A stretch of 64,000 bases of DNA, taken from Amyelois transitella (Eukaryota; Arthropoda; Insecta; Lepidoptera; Pyralidae). Position 1 is the stretch's first letter, and each line of letters starts with the position of its first letter. Position numbers and translations under genes: made by a program. Below are positions 12,126-24,590 of the stretch, piece by piece. The notes beneath the pieces are model-generated. The model did not search any database. It was not told the origin of the DNA and saw only the letters and a list, made by a program, of their open reading frames with translations. The stretch lies in NCBI RefSeq assembly GCF_032362555.1, contig NC_083523.1:7043501-7107500 (forward strand), written 5' to 3'.

Positions 12126-12314
12126 CTACAGTCTTAAAAGACTGAAATGGCACAGTCAAATGTGTAGCTCAATGATGGAATTAAGATTCAAACAGTGAAA
12201 GGCTAGCCTAAAGCCTACAAGATGAATCCCAAGTTTATCTCTAAGTCGTGTTTTACGACAGCCATTGAAAAGTTGTGGTGTGGTCCTATTCTAAAGTGTC
12301 GGGAACCACACGGC
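12126..12314 (-). repeat. Element A, tail-less copy
   Basis: From CTACAGTCTTAAAAGACTG to GGGAACCACACGGC. The ATGT tail and the adjacent stem are absent. Confidence 0.65.
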
Positions 12315-13227
12315 TCTGTAAGCACTATATTAAAACTTAAAATAATGACAATGAAAAGTGCAGAAAAAACTTTATCATAAGGCTTTCAGACAAATTTGTT
12401 TAGACATGCGAAATAACCTTGTTAATCACATAGAGTCAACATTAATAGAAGGATGACGACTCTATTTCGACACCTCGCACTTGACCAATGACCCCGGTTC
12501 GTGCTGTCAATGCGTATGTATGTATATAGCACTATACCTCTGAACCTTGTAGCTCTATATATGGTCGAATACTGTTATACTAACTATATATGGTCTATGG
12601 GTAAAGGAAAAATTGACAAAGGTTCATTTTGAGAAAGCAAATGTTTAAAAAAATTATTTTATAATTTAAGAAGACATTCTGTCCATAGGTACTAATACCA
12701 AAAAAGGTATATATCTACTTTTTTGTTACGAATGAATTGAAAAATTACTGAAGCGCTTTAGATAAAATAATACAAATAACTTCAGAAGTAGCTAATTAGT
12801 TGTTTTTATATTTGCGAAATCCCATCAAAACATAACCCTAGGCAAGAACTAAGTATGCTACAATTGCTCCATAAAAGTCATTATAATGAAAATAAGTTCA
12901 ATAATGTTTTAAACAAATTACTAGTTCAATCTAAAGTTTACAATAAAAAAGCCAATAAAATCGATTAGCCGTGGTCTTCAAAGTTTGGTTAATGGCTGAC
13001 ACCTCATTTTGTCTTCGTTTGACAAATTACACGTTATAATGGGGACAAAATGTTGGCAATGAATTAAAAAGTCTGTTTTCATAATTTTTGATGTTTTTCC
13101 TATGCTTTAATGCAGGTACTTACTTTAATTTGTTGTAAGGTGATACATATATTGGAATAACAACGTTATATTGCATATTAGTTAGGCTTCCCTCCCGTTA
13201 GAATTTATAGAAAAAAGGTTTGTTACC

Positions 13228-13280
13228 CCTGAAGATTTTGTGTAAATATAATAACGCTATATTTACACAAAATCTTCAGG
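13228..13280. repeat. Perfect 23-bp inverted repeat with 7-base loop
   Basis: CCTGAAGATTTTGTG and the following TAAATATA (13,228-13,250) are exactly complementary to 13,258-13,280 across ATAACGC. The arms show no mismatch. A stem of this size is compatible with a foldback element or a small-RNA hairpin; nothing else in the sequence decides. Confidence 0.85.
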
Positions 13281-13730
13281 AATATTTTGTATAAATAAAT
13301 ACAAAAACGCATATGTAGTTTGGAATGCAAAAAATTCTACGTGGGGCCTGGCACCTTTGACAATACAGATTATCAAGGGAATAAACAATTATTTAATAAA
13401 AACTTCTTTGTTTTAAGTTTTGGGCAATCTTTTTACTATATTTTCAATTGTGTTAGAGAATATCATCTTTGCCAACACTTATATTTATGACAATTAGACT
13501 AAGCCTATGATCTATTAAAAGTAAGATAAATTAACGTGAAATATTTATAATGTAAACTGTGTCACAAGTATCATTTGTCAAACAAAATGAGTTGCTCTGT
13601 GACCTCGGAGCAATTTGTGTCTTTGAAGGAACATGTCCTTTTTAATGAGAGGCCATGAGGGTAATGACACTTAGAGGGACTGGTCTTTTTTTATTATTTA
13701 TTATTATGTACATTTTATTAGGAAATTTGA

Positions 13731-13905
13731 AAAATCACGCCTCCGTCCCGGAGGGGTAGACAGGCAGAGACAACTTGCTCTCTGCATCTCTGCATGCTTC
13801 TTTCGCTTCATCCACATTCATAACTCTCTTCATGCAAAGTTTCGGGTACTCTTGACCTGATCTTTTGCCAGAACGTCCCCAATTTGGTCAAGAAACGGTC
13901 GTTAG
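13731..13905 (-). repeat. Element B (LINE 3'-end-like) copy
   Basis: On the plus strand it reads AAATCACGCCTCCGTCCCGG, then GGGGTAGACAGGCAGAGAC, TTCTTTCGCTTCATCCACAT and CTTTTGCCAGAACGTCCCC. The same blocks occur at 22,450, 31,744 and 46,513. It is tentatively the 3' terminal part of a non-LTR retrotransposon. Confidence 0.55.
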
Positions 13906-13941
13906 CATTATCATAAAACCAAACTTAATTTGATAATATAA

Positions 13942-15559
13942 CTAGTCGTTCGCCGCAGATAGGCGAACTCTTTAATATTTTACAAGATTATGAATATCTA
14001 AAAACTATTAAACCGAATTTAGTGCCCCCACGAACTTAAAAATTGCAAATGCGATAAGGCCGCCTCTTGCACATTACCTTTAAATAATCTCAGGATAAAT
14101 CTTGTTATAATTGTATGTGCTTATTAAAGGGTCAATTTTATTCTTGTATAAAACCAGTAAAAATATTCCAGTAGGACTATTCACGCCCTTCTTACTGAAA
14201 TTGAAATACCTTATTCCTTGTGCAGAACGTACGTATTTTATTAGAAACAATAAACTGTTTCCGTTCAGATATTTCGATAAAAATAAAAAGAAGCAAATTG
14301 TCAAAGCGGAACTCTGCAACCAGTTATTCCGTGATCGATTGAACTTCGTACCGTTTTAATCTCGCAATTTTCTCAACAGCGGAAATACTTAACGTTTTTC
14401 CTTCGCAATGCCGAGAGAAATAAGGTCCGAGCGGTCCCTTGAACTTTGAACACTGTCAAGTTTAAAATAAAAGTAGCACCCTTGAAAGTAAGGCTTTTTA
14501 ACATAATGTTCTGCATTTTTAAACGAGATTTGCCCAAAAAAAAATTTATTACAAGATTTGCATGGAGCATAAAAAAATGGAGGTACCAAAGTGGTCTTGA
14601 AGATGGAGACATTTTCTGTTTATTCGTGAATAAGGAAAGTTGAAATAAAAATCAAAATCTTATCTTTTACTATATTTGTATAAATACATGAATGACAAAA
14701 TAAACATTTAAAAAAAATTGTAACAAAATATAACTCACAAAAATTTTTGAATAAAATATTATTAAACAAAATAAATAAAAAGAATGAAATTGATTGTTCG
14801 TTATATTTATACAATATAAAGATATTTTACGCAAAATTAACAGGCCTATACTAACCACAAACTTTGATATGAACCTTGAAATCTAGTTTATTAACATTTT
14901 AATATGCTTGACATTTGAGTACTTAACCCGTGTAACTTAACCAGTTTTATTAGGGTAAAATTAAATATATTTTATTAATTTATACATCACACCTGTACCA
15001 CCTAAAAAACTATAAATGAAAAGAATAAATTCGTATAAAAAATTATATATAAAAAATTTAAAAGCAAAGAAATATTATTAAGCATTTAATTAATCAAGTT
15101 AAATTCTTGTATTATTGATTGAAAATAAGATTCAGATACGAGTGCCTTGTTGCCAGCTCATCGCCTAAAAGAATAATCTTAAGTTAATCAACCTTAAACT
15201 TTTCGAATATACACGAGAAGCAACTAAGAATAAGCAACTATCACATTCTTTATTTCCAATGCGCTAACAGAGCAAAATTAAAGCTGAAATTGTGATTAAT
15301 CTTTAGAAAAAAATACTAATATAAATATCTCTATTAGCCTTGATCTTGCGCATCTCACACGCAAATATATACCGGCTCTTGAACTTGACATAAGTAGAGG
15401 TATTGTGTGCCACAGATGACACCCACATAATAACAGAACTCTTGCAACAGTCCCAGGTAGGTTTAATGCTCGCTGTGCATGTAATGATACGAGTACTATC
15501 TTGAACTCAATTTATTGCTTTTTTATTAAGTAAGTAGGTATGTCAATGAAATTTTCTTT
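13942..15559. other. Non-coding AT-rich interval
   Basis: A CTAG-type repeat remnant (ACTAGTCGTTCGCCG) lies at 13,941-13,990. The overlapping open frames at 14,080-14,860 on both strands are of random composition and match no domain. Nothing else is supported. Confidence 0.4.
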
Positions 15560-15629
15560 ACATACATATGTATGATCACGTCTCTATCCCTAACGAGCTA
15601 GATAGAGCCAATAGTCTTGGAAAGACTTT
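15560..15629 (-). repeat. Element A tail fragment
   Basis: CATACATATGTATGATCACG, then AGAGCCAATAGTCTTGG. Only the 3' third of the element is present. Confidence 0.5.
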
Positions 15630-15865
15630 TTCTGTATTTTGTTGAGAAAACTAAAATAAAGAAACTTATATGTTTTCGTACTTTTGTTTGTGAGTGGGTT
15701 TTTTCAAGCTTCAAACTATTAGCATTTAAAAATATAATTTTAGTTTTTTTTTTCTTAGAAAAACCCACCAGATCGAAGTCCGAGCAAATTTCTAGTAAAG
15801 AATGAAATGTAAATCAATCTTTTTTATTTAACGTCCGTTTTGAGCTTAGAACTTTAGTTAGGTTA

Positions 15866-15910
15866 TACATGTCTATTTCGCAAGGGACATAGGCGTGATT
15901 TTATGTATGT
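15866..15910 (+). repeat. Element A tail fragment
   Basis: CGCAAGGGACATAGGCGTGA followed by TTTTATGTATGT corresponds to the 3' end of the element. Confidence 0.4.
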
Positions 15911-18900
15911 TCATTCATATATTTTATGTAATTTTGATATTTAACAAATTTATTTTCCTTATAAGGCAAGCTGTTTATCACTTAAACATTGAGTAATAAT
16001 CAAACATTTATCAATTTATCGCACTTACTTGCAATACGCGTTTAAGGGCTAATAACTTAATTATATTTATTTACATAGAAATTAATTCAGAACGGAAATT
16101 ACATTAGTACAGTTGCAGTTGTACAACCTCACTAAAATAGAGATAGTTATAACTGATATGAAACAGAACTGGTTTTTTTATATGCGGTACAGATAAATAA
16201 CAATACTTAATCCCAATAGATGTTATTGGTATTAAGAAATTTGGTTATATACCTTTACTTTTTTAAATAGTTATAAACTTTTTTCACTGACTGTACTTTC
16301 AAGTTTTCCAAAGGAAAAGGAAGTTCACTTGGATATCGTTATAATCTTAATTATAATTATTTAAGATATGCATTTATATTTAATATCCGTTTTTATATAA
16401 CTTACGCCCAGTTATTAATTTAAAAAACGGATAATAACATGTCATTTTTTATATTTAATGATTATCTAGATTTTATATTTAGTGAAGAAGGCACATTGAT
16501 ACTTTATATACAGACAAAAAATATTTAAATCTTGGTATACTATACTTACCATGTTTCAAAAAGTTAGTCGATATATATATGCAAAAATGTAAAAAAATAA
16601 GTCAGTTATATCTCCATTTCAATGACAGTCAAATTTGTTCGGGCGTTAAAATAGGCAAAAAAACCTTTTTTGCATAACTAGTTACGTGAATGAAGTTAAT
16701 TTTGTCTAACTGCAAAATGTCTAACTGTGATCAATAGTTAGACCATAGTAAAATATCATTATTACGCGCATGTCAGTCGTTTGCAATACAAAATGATGCA
16801 AGATTAGGAATCATTTATCAAAATGCGCGTTGCAGCGCACTGAATAAGTAATTGCTTGGACTTTCTAGAGACTTGGTTTTGAAATAGTATCATACTCATA
16901 CGAGTCATTAAATATTATGTCATTTTTGTCTCAATTAAGCGTTTTAAGATCCACCAGTTGCATTTCCAGCTGTTTTCTTCAAAGGCCAAATTCACAGAAC
17001 TAATATTAAAATTAATACAAAATTATCATTATTGTTGTTACTCTCGGTTACGTCCTCATCAATCTGGGTGCCCGAGGGCACCTGTGACCCTATCTTAAAG
17101 TGGTCAGACATGAAACGTATCTCGTGTGACCTCCACAAGCTTGCAAAGGAAACCTCAATCATATTGGATCATGATAACACAGTTCACAGTTGCTTGATGT
17201 ATTTTTGTGTGTATTGAAATTCTTTTGTTTTATTTCTTTCCATTACTTTGTCAGACTTTAAGTCCCACCATTTGTAACCTTTTGTAAAATGCCTTCAACT
17301 TACTAAAATGTTTTAATAAATGGTCAAAGCTGTACATACAAAGCGTTTTGCATTATTTCAAAGCGACAAATTTTCTTAAGCACTTAGCCTTTGTCAAGCG
17401 CGGACCATAAACTCTAATCAATATGCACCAAAGCGTACACAAATATTGTGCTGAGTTGTTTTTGCCATTAGTTGCGCTCACGCAATACTCGCAGTTAAAG
17501 AGTTAAATAGTTTTTTGCATTTACTGTCCTGACCAAGCTTTGTCAATCTTCAATGTTATTTTTACATATTTTGTTTAACAGCAGGTGTGTCAGCTGCTCC
17601 CTTATTTTTGTTTTAAACCGTAATTACTTTGTCAATTATGCTGAAATTTGGCGCAGAGATGAAATAGATATTCAGTAGTAACATAGGTTTAATTTAAATT
17701 ACAAAACAAAGATACGAATGTTTCTCATTATAATACCAGTATAGACGCTGTCAAAAAATTCAAAAATCCGTCTAAAACATAAAGTATACTTTGTTAAATT
17801 TTGTCTGTCATACAATACCATACATTAATTCAGGCATACTATAATTTAACAGTTCTTGAAGCGACGTGGCCAACCAACTATAACTTCATCCGACCGCTAT
17901 CCTCACTCCAATAACTCTGAAAAGCCTACATTAAATTAGAGTATTAGGTCATTTTGTATATTTACTAGCTCTTGCCGATGGCTGTATTCATGTTCAGTAA
18001 TTTTATTTTTATAGAATTTTTCTTTTGCGTATGAACTATTTTCTTTTGATTTGGTAAACATGTCTTATTTTATCGAACCGCAAAATGAATTTGCTTTTAA
18101 TTTTATACTTGTCTGGGATAAAAAGTATCTACCGGGTGCCCAGAATAAAGTATAATCATTCCAAGTTTGTAATCGCAAATATTATTTATAATTCTGAAAA
18201 CAGACATAAAATATTTTTAATCACATTTTTTGGTATCGATCTAGCAAACACTCTTTGCTTTAATTTTTTTAATATTTTCAAAGCACAGAATTAACACCTC
18301 TATAATAATTTTATTATATGTGTACACTTATATAATATTAAGTTGTTAAATATCTTGCGTCAGTGACTTTCCTTGTATACACATAGTGTGGTGTTACCAC
18401 ATAGTGACGAGGCAAAACTGCCAAAAATAACATGTTGAGAAATGATTGTGTTAGTAGAACAATGTACTTATAATAGATTTATTGTACCTTTTGTTGTTTC
18501 TTAGTTTAGTCGGTATAATGAGAAATTGATTGTACCAATTTAAATTTTATTAAGGTTGCTTTTATCCGATCTATAAAAGTTCGACCTTATTTTTTTTTTT
18601 CAAATTATTCAAATATTTTTACATTATACTGTTAGATATTAGGCCTGAGGTTTCCTCGTTATACTACTACTATTTACCCGAAAACAGAAAATTAAAACAA
18701 ATGTACCTGTACTTGGCAAATAAAGATAATAATATTGTTTTCCTTAACCCTTTCCGATAAGAGGGGTTTTGATCTTTTACCGATCTTTTCACAGAGCAAG
18801 GTCGATTGCAAACGACACTTTTATGTTCGCCTTTTAAATTAAAATGTGCCTTGACCTGACAGTTGAGGTTATAAGTTCGAATGCACTTCATGAAAATTAC

Positions 18901-19700
18901 GCCAATTTACAATAAAAAAATCGATCGTTTTGTCGGATAATTGAAAATATAGTGTTTCAAAAATATTTATGCTGTATTCAATCATTTTTACATTGAATTG
19001 TGGACAACAGAGAAACAGAACCTTTTCATAAAAACCAAAACCATAGGAAAAGGAAAAGTTTTCTCTATCGTTAACTATAAATATGCTTTCAGTTAACTCT
19101 ATTTAAAAATCTGGAGGGTTGCAAAGGCCTCGATTTTATGACATCAAAGTCGCGCTCTAAAATGTTTGTGTGGTATGATTTTACATCCCAGTCATATATC
19201 GGCTTTATATCCCTTATGAAAAACATGACGGAAAAGCGTCTCTTTAGTTTTGTTTTACTTCATATCTCTGAGAAAGCATGCTTGCAACGACTAATGTGCC
19301 CTAAGCTTTGAAACCAACAGATAAAAACTCATTAAAGCAGTCAATAAATAAATTAAATCTTACAATGCACAATTGCCTTAACACCAGAAATCTTGCTCTT
19401 TAAATTTATCTTTCCTTCTAACACCAATTTATATAAGATGACAATGTTTCTTTATATTATCGAGACTCATAAAAAGTAATCGACATTGAGATTTATTTGT
19501 TGGTGTAACGGATTTGCGAAATCAATTTAATATAACTCAGTAAATTTGTCTGTAATTGGCACTAATATTTGTTACTAAGTATTTTGCTTTTATTATATTA
19601 ACGTTCTCTTTTACTGTTTTGTTCCGTCGTTTTGTTTTGTTCTTTTTTTTTAACAAATAAATCTTAATCCCAATCATTATAAAGATAAATCATTTTCCAG
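15911..19700. other. Long non-coding interval
   Basis: A minus-strand CTAG-type repeat remnant begins near 17,965 (CTAGCTCTTGCCGATGGCTG). A GC-richer patch at 17,040-17,160 has an open frame of 61 codons with no recognisable domain. No other gene or repeat is supported. Confidence 0.4.
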
Positions 19701-19719
19701 TTTAACCTAAAAAGTGAAA

Positions 19720-19915
19720 ATAATTCCCGTTCGAATACATTAGTAACCTAGAATCGATGCCAGAACCATACAATTCAATAACGAGAACTTTACCACTACT
19801 CCACATGAGCCTTTTATCAAACCACATTCCCCATCCAGCCGACTGAGAATCGAAGCCAGAACCATATGATTCAGAGACGACCATTTTACCACTACTCCAC
19901 AAAGGCCTTTACCAA
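19720..19915 (-). repeat. Tandem pair of tRNA-like SINE heads
   Basis: Read on the minus strand, two units of about 95 bp each carry GTGGAGTAGTGGTAAA (A-box region), then ATATGGTTCTGGCTTCGATT or GTATGGTTCTGGCATCGATT (B-box region). The duplicated tRNA-like module makes a short open frame with a repeated MWSSGK motif that is not believed to be coding. The sequence is too degenerate to be a tRNA gene. Confidence 0.65.
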
Positions 19916-20599
19916 ACTAGAGTAGGTTATCAAACTGTTTACACTGACCGTCGGTGACGTAAGACAACGACGCAGACGCAGAGAATTGTCCAATCTCTTT
20001 TGAACAAAACTATACACTTCCGTTCATTCTTTTGAATTGTTTGTTACATCTTTATTGTATAGAAAAATGTACCTATTACGAACACATCAATGGTTATTTT
20101 GTTCTAATATTTTTTTATTTATTCAAGGTTTAGGATCTTCATGTCTTTTTCTTTAATATAATATATTTTTTTTTTTTGTATTAATACATACATCATTTTT
20201 TTTTAGAAGGGAATAGGCATATACCATCTTTTCCATTATCACGTATTCCGCATAATTATTTTCCTTCATCTATATTTACCAATTTTTTCAATAATTGACA
20301 GGCTCAAAATACGTTAATAATATAAATAAGACACTTAATAATTATTTATGTTTTTATTGAGTATAAAAACAATATAAACATATATTGATTATAAAAAATA
20401 GAATATGTAAATCATTTAAGTTTTCACTTACAGGCAGGCACTAATAGCAAAGCCTCACAAGTACTAATGTAAATATACTGACTAATTTGGCCGCCAGTAA
20501 CATTACTCATAACATAACATAATAATATTAATACCCGACGTTTCACCCCATTCCGAACTGGTTTAATTTTGTAACCCACCCACACAGCTGTGGGCGCGA

Positions 20600-20628
20600 T
20601 GACGTCACAAGCTGTCACTGTGACGTCA
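20600..20628. promoter_or_regulatory. Twin CRE palindromes, 21 bp apart
   Basis: Two perfect TGACGTCA sites lie at 20,600-20,607 and 20,621-20,628, two helical turns apart and close to an E-box CAGCTG. The flanks to 20,700 are GC-richer than the neighbourhood. CREB/ATF-type bZIP factors bind this motif. The target promoter is unknown. Confidence 0.4.
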
Positions 20629-20830
20629 CTTGTTGCAGTAGTGTGCGTTTCCTTTCGCTCTCAATGTTTCCGAGGCGAAAGTAGCGCGACGAAGTGGCAT
20701 ACGACAGACGAACAGGTAGACCTTTGGGGACTCATTTTTTGTATATGTTGAAGAAATATTGGTGAAGCAGCTGATTCTCTGCCCGTATTTATTGTAAAAC
20801 TCATTAAGAATAAGCCTTAAACATGAAGGC

Positions 20831-20951
20831 TTAAACATGGGATTCTTCTTTAGGCGATTAGCTAGCAACCTGTCACTATTATATAGGCCAGTTAAATGTG
20901 ACTAAGTCTTGTTATTATTGGCTCTGTCTAGCCTGTAAGGATTAGAAGTAA
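20831..20951 (+). repeat. Element A fragment
   Basis: TTAAACATGGGATTCTTCTT, TAGCAACCTGTCACTATT and TTGGCTCTGTCTAGCCTG follow the element A order. There are small deletions and no tail. Confidence 0.55.
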
Positions 20952-21120
20952 TTTCACTTAACGACTTAAAGAAAATTCAAGTAAGAAATATTAAACAGTT
21001 ATGTCAATGATACGAAATGAATTTAGCTCGTGACATGCATGTTAATAAGTATCAACAAAACTATTTTCTATGGCAAAATCTTCCTTTTTGGTAATAATCT
21101 GACACATAGTATACGGTGTA

Positions 21121-21222
21121 TACAGTGGGGTAGACAGAGTCAACAGTCTCGAAAAGACCAAGTTTAGCTGTATGGATTCATGATGGAATTGTGCTTCAAA
21201 AAGTGACAATTCAAATACTGGC
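21121..21222 (-). repeat. Element A fragment
   Basis: GGGGTAGACAGAGTCAACAG through TGATGGAATTGTGCTTCAAA matches the 3' half of the element. Confidence 0.5.
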
Positions 21223-21621
21223 ACAGAATAAAATAATTATGACCTATTTCTTACATTTCCGTCGCCAGATAAAAGTTTAACTTGATGAAATCAGCCGGTT
21301 TTATAAAACACTATTGAGCTCATCCAATCGGAACTGTCAAAGAACATACCAATCAACTTTTTAGACAATTATAATTAAGTACACGTTTAGCTAAACTAGT
21401 CTTAAAGCGAAAGCGCTAAAGACCTTATTTGCATGCGCACCGCGAATCGGAGAGTTATGCAATGCGATGAAATGTGTGACACAACATAAGTATGTTACAC
21501 GGACGTCCTATGGCGACGCCAAATATGTTCACAGTTGTAGGTCAATGGCGGAAATTCTTTATATGTATTTATGAGGTAATGTTTTGTCTAGCTTTTGTGT
21601 TATTTAATCTTTTATCGTAAG

Positions 21622-21770
21622 ACTAGCTGTGCCCGCGATTTCGTCCGTGTGAAATAGTTATTTTGGGCATCATTGAAGCCCTCAAGGATGAATAATTTTC
21701 CCTGTTTTTTTCACATTTTCCATTATTTCTTCGCTCTTAATAGTTGCAGCGTGATATTAGTATAAATTGT
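21622..21770 (-). repeat. CTAG-type interspersed repeat
   Basis: ACTAGCTGTGCCCGCGATTT, TTATTTTGGGCATCATTGAA and TAGTTGCAGCGTGATATTAG are typical of short lepidopteran repeats whose 3' end is GC-rich hairpin plus CTAG. It is here in minus orientation and cut short after about 150 bp. Confidence 0.55.
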
Positions 21771-22449
21771 GGTGTTACCTCAAATGGAGTTAATATGGAT
21801 AAAAAGGAGGACACTTAACTCCACCGACAAGAGTAAGCTCTTAAATTTGAGAGGAAGATTGTAAGAAGTCGCTTATACCTGGCGTTAGTTAACCATGTTC
21901 CATTATGAGTCAAGTTCTCCTGCACAGGTTGTGGAGGTCAGATAGACCCAATCCAGGATGATCAAAAGGCCTTTTCTGCGACTTTGTTCGTCTATTAGGT
22001 CTGTAGTTTCTTGTGTTGTGTGTGTGAAATTTCAAGAACACTTTTAAGGAAATATAACTTGAACGAATTTCAAAGCGAACAGTTATACAAAAGTTACGTT
22101 AATAAAATATTAGTTGAGATTTTTATGTTACATTTTTTCAATTGACACAATCCTTGCCTACCACAAAAGTATTTTAAAAAATTGTGATAACAATTCTGTT
22201 TTCAAATTCAAACATCATGACCCTCGAAAAGAAATGTGCTTTCAAAAATTACATTTACATAGACAAACTACTTTCTCTGTCTTAAATTACTCTTAAACAA
22301 TAATAATAATGTATGTGGAAGTAGTTACTTCCGTCTGTACGTAACAAGTCGCATGATAGACATGTGTCGACTAAGAAAAGGTATAATATGTGACATTGGT
22401 TGAACGGGTCAATAGATAAAAAACAATCATTATATTTACAAATATGTAT

Positions 22450-22620
22450 ACACATAAAATCACACTTCCTTCCCAAAGGGATAGGCAGCGACATGATCTT
22501 TGCTTGCTTTTTCATTACCATTCTTCGCTTCTCGCAATAAAGCTTGTCGGATTAAGGTTCTCTTGACTTGACCTTTTGCCAGGACGTCACCAATCGTCGT
22601 CATCAAAGAGACACCGAGGG
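22450..22620 (-). repeat. Element B copy
   Basis: ACATAAAATCACACTTCCTT, GGGATAGGCAGCGACATGAT and GACCTTTTGCCAGGACGTCA follow the order of the 13,731 copy. Confidence 0.55.
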
Positions 22621-22770
22621 TTCGCCTATAATCATGATGACTTAAGTCAGGTTTTTACACGAATCGACTCCGCTGACCTCCGCAACCTTTGCAGAAGAAT
22701 ATATACCCGTATATTAATAATGATTATACATATAGTTCTCTGTATTTGTTGATATTCACACGAGTCTGAA

Positions 22771-22821
22771 CGTCTTTTCCGAACTGTTGGCTATGTTTAC
22801 GTATATTATATGTATGTATGC
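22771..22821 (+). repeat. Element A tail fragment
   Basis: CGAACTGTTGGCTATGTTTA leading into ATGTATGTATG. Confidence 0.4.
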
Positions 22822-22918
22822 AAAATTTGATACAAATGCATCGAGATGAATTTGTATCAAGTTCGTGCGAAATTCGAATAAAATGATATCCACCACATTC
22901 TAATTAGATTTATTTTTA

Positions 22919-23115
22919 CTAGCGACACGGCTTCATCCTAGCCCTATCCTACCCTATAGGGTACGATACATTTTCTGTTGATTATTTCTTGAACTTTATC
23001 TTTTCAACTGTGACAGAATTTTCACGATCGGTCCAGTATTTCCGAAGATTAGCCCATTAATTTACAAACAATGTAAGTCTCAAAGTTTACCCCTTTACAA
23101 TATAAGTATAAAAAT
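22919..23115 (-). repeat. CTAG-type interspersed repeat, degenerate
   Basis: Begins ACTAGCGACACGGCTTCATC and ends near CAATATAAGTATAAAAATC. The layout is that of the 21,622 copy but the sequence has diverged. Confidence 0.4.
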
Positions 23116-23349
23116 CTAATTTTATACTTTTCAGAGTGTCACGCGGCGACCAATCCAAGGTCGCGACCTCGATACAGTTGCTTACCCGCCGCCGTCAAAT
23201 CATGCGATTTTGACAATTATTCTTGATTGAACTTGATTTGATATTTTTCTAGTGAACGGATTTATTATTTTTTAATATCGCGGTGAAGGTATTTCGTAAT
23301 TGCCGTGATAGGAGTTTTTAAACTATGTTTATACATTGTATTTATTTTT

Positions 23350-23425
23350 TGCGGGATAGACAGAGCCAAAAGTCTTACAATACTCAAAAGCCACGTTCAT
23401 CTAGACGAGGTTTTCGCCTAATAGA
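23350..23425 (-). repeat. Element A fragment
   Basis: TGCGGGATAGACAGAGCCAA, then CCACGTTCATCT and TTTTCGCCTAATAGAA. Confidence 0.45.
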
Positions 23426-23831
23426 AATGAAAGAAAAATCTTAGCGTTCCCTACAACGTAACTATTCTAATAACAAATGCATTAGATATGTTTAAGCAGT
23501 TATTGACGTGTTCAGTCTTAAAATATATAAGTGTTGTTCGAGAACAATAATTTAGGATGATATAAATAATTCAAAATACCTGTAACCAAAAGATATGTTA
23601 TTTAAAAAATATAAAATCACTACAGAAAAATAATAGAAGTAAATTTACTAAGTAACACAAACGTTTTCAATTTAAAATTGTTTAATTTATTACGAGTAAT
23701 TAGCTTCGGACGAATATCGCACCATCATCGTATTTCCTATTTCCTGCAAATCATATGAAAGGTTATATTATTTTAATAACTCAGCTAAATATATCTTGAC
23801 TATAATTAGTATGACCCCAATTCATTTTTGA

Positions 23832-23887
23832 CGCTACGCCGCTCGTAGCGGGCGCTACGAGGTGCTACGAAATCATTTTCGTAGCAC
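23832..23887. repeat. GCTACGA palindrome cluster
   Basis: CGCTACG and CGTAGCG form a 7-bp stem (23,832-23,850). GTGCTACGAAA and TTTCGTAGCAC form an 11-bp stem with a TCAT loop (23,862-23,887). A further GCGCTACGAGG lies between them. Repeated GCTACGA units in both orientations suggest a transposon terminus or a factor-binding array. Confidence 0.65.
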
Positions 23888-23928
23888 TACGCGTTGATGT
23901 CTTTTCAATGACTTGATTGCTTAATCCA

Positions 23929-24171
23929 ACTTATATTATAAATTCGAAAGTAACTTTATTTGTTTTTTACCTGTTAACTCGTTATCTACTGAATTAATCT
24001 TCTTGAAATATCACGTATCATATAATAAGAGGCCGGAGAACATAGGGTACTTTTCATCATGGTATAAAATATAGTTCCGTGGGATTTGCGAATAATTTAT
24101 TTCGTAGGTGGGGCTAAATTCGTCGCTTTTTTGTTAAATAGCGCTAAATACACGCGGGCAAAGCTGCGAGT
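23929..24171 (+). repeat. CTAG-type repeat, family shared with 27,870
   Basis: Shares TGAATTAATCTTCTTGAAA, ATCACGTATCATATAAT and GCTAAATTCGTCGCTTTTTT with the 27,870-28,086 copy. The 3' end has ACGCGGGCAAAGCTGCGAG but no clear CTAG. Confidence 0.6.
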
Positions 24172-24433
24172 GATACTACGAGTATAAAGAATAATTCATT
24201 CATCGAACCTTTAATTTCGTCAACATTTAGCAAACTATTTCGCATGGTAATACAGCAATTACGAATTAACCAACACAATTCTTTCCTGACAAGTTTGTGA
24301 GAGAACAATCAGAACACAGTACCTACTTGTAATCGAATGGTTTTTCTGTGAGACTGCTTCACTTGTCGCCGTGTGGGAAAATAGCTTATTAACACGTGTC
24401 ATTGGCTGATTACGTTTTTATATATGTATATAT

Positions 24434-24590
24434 GCTAGCTGCTGTCCATAACTTCGTGGGCGTAAAAAAATTATGGGACAAATAGTTTACTGACAATTTC
24501 AATAAAAACTGACCCCGTATTGCCCGCATTGAAACCGCATTAAAATCGGAGTAATAGTTTTCGCCTGATACTATTAATATTATGGATGGA
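24434..24590 (-). repeat. CTAG-type interspersed repeat, degenerate
   Basis: Starts GCTAGCTGCTGTCCATAACT and ends TACTATTAATATTATGGA, the reverse layout of the TAATATTA...CTAG repeats. Confidence 0.4.
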
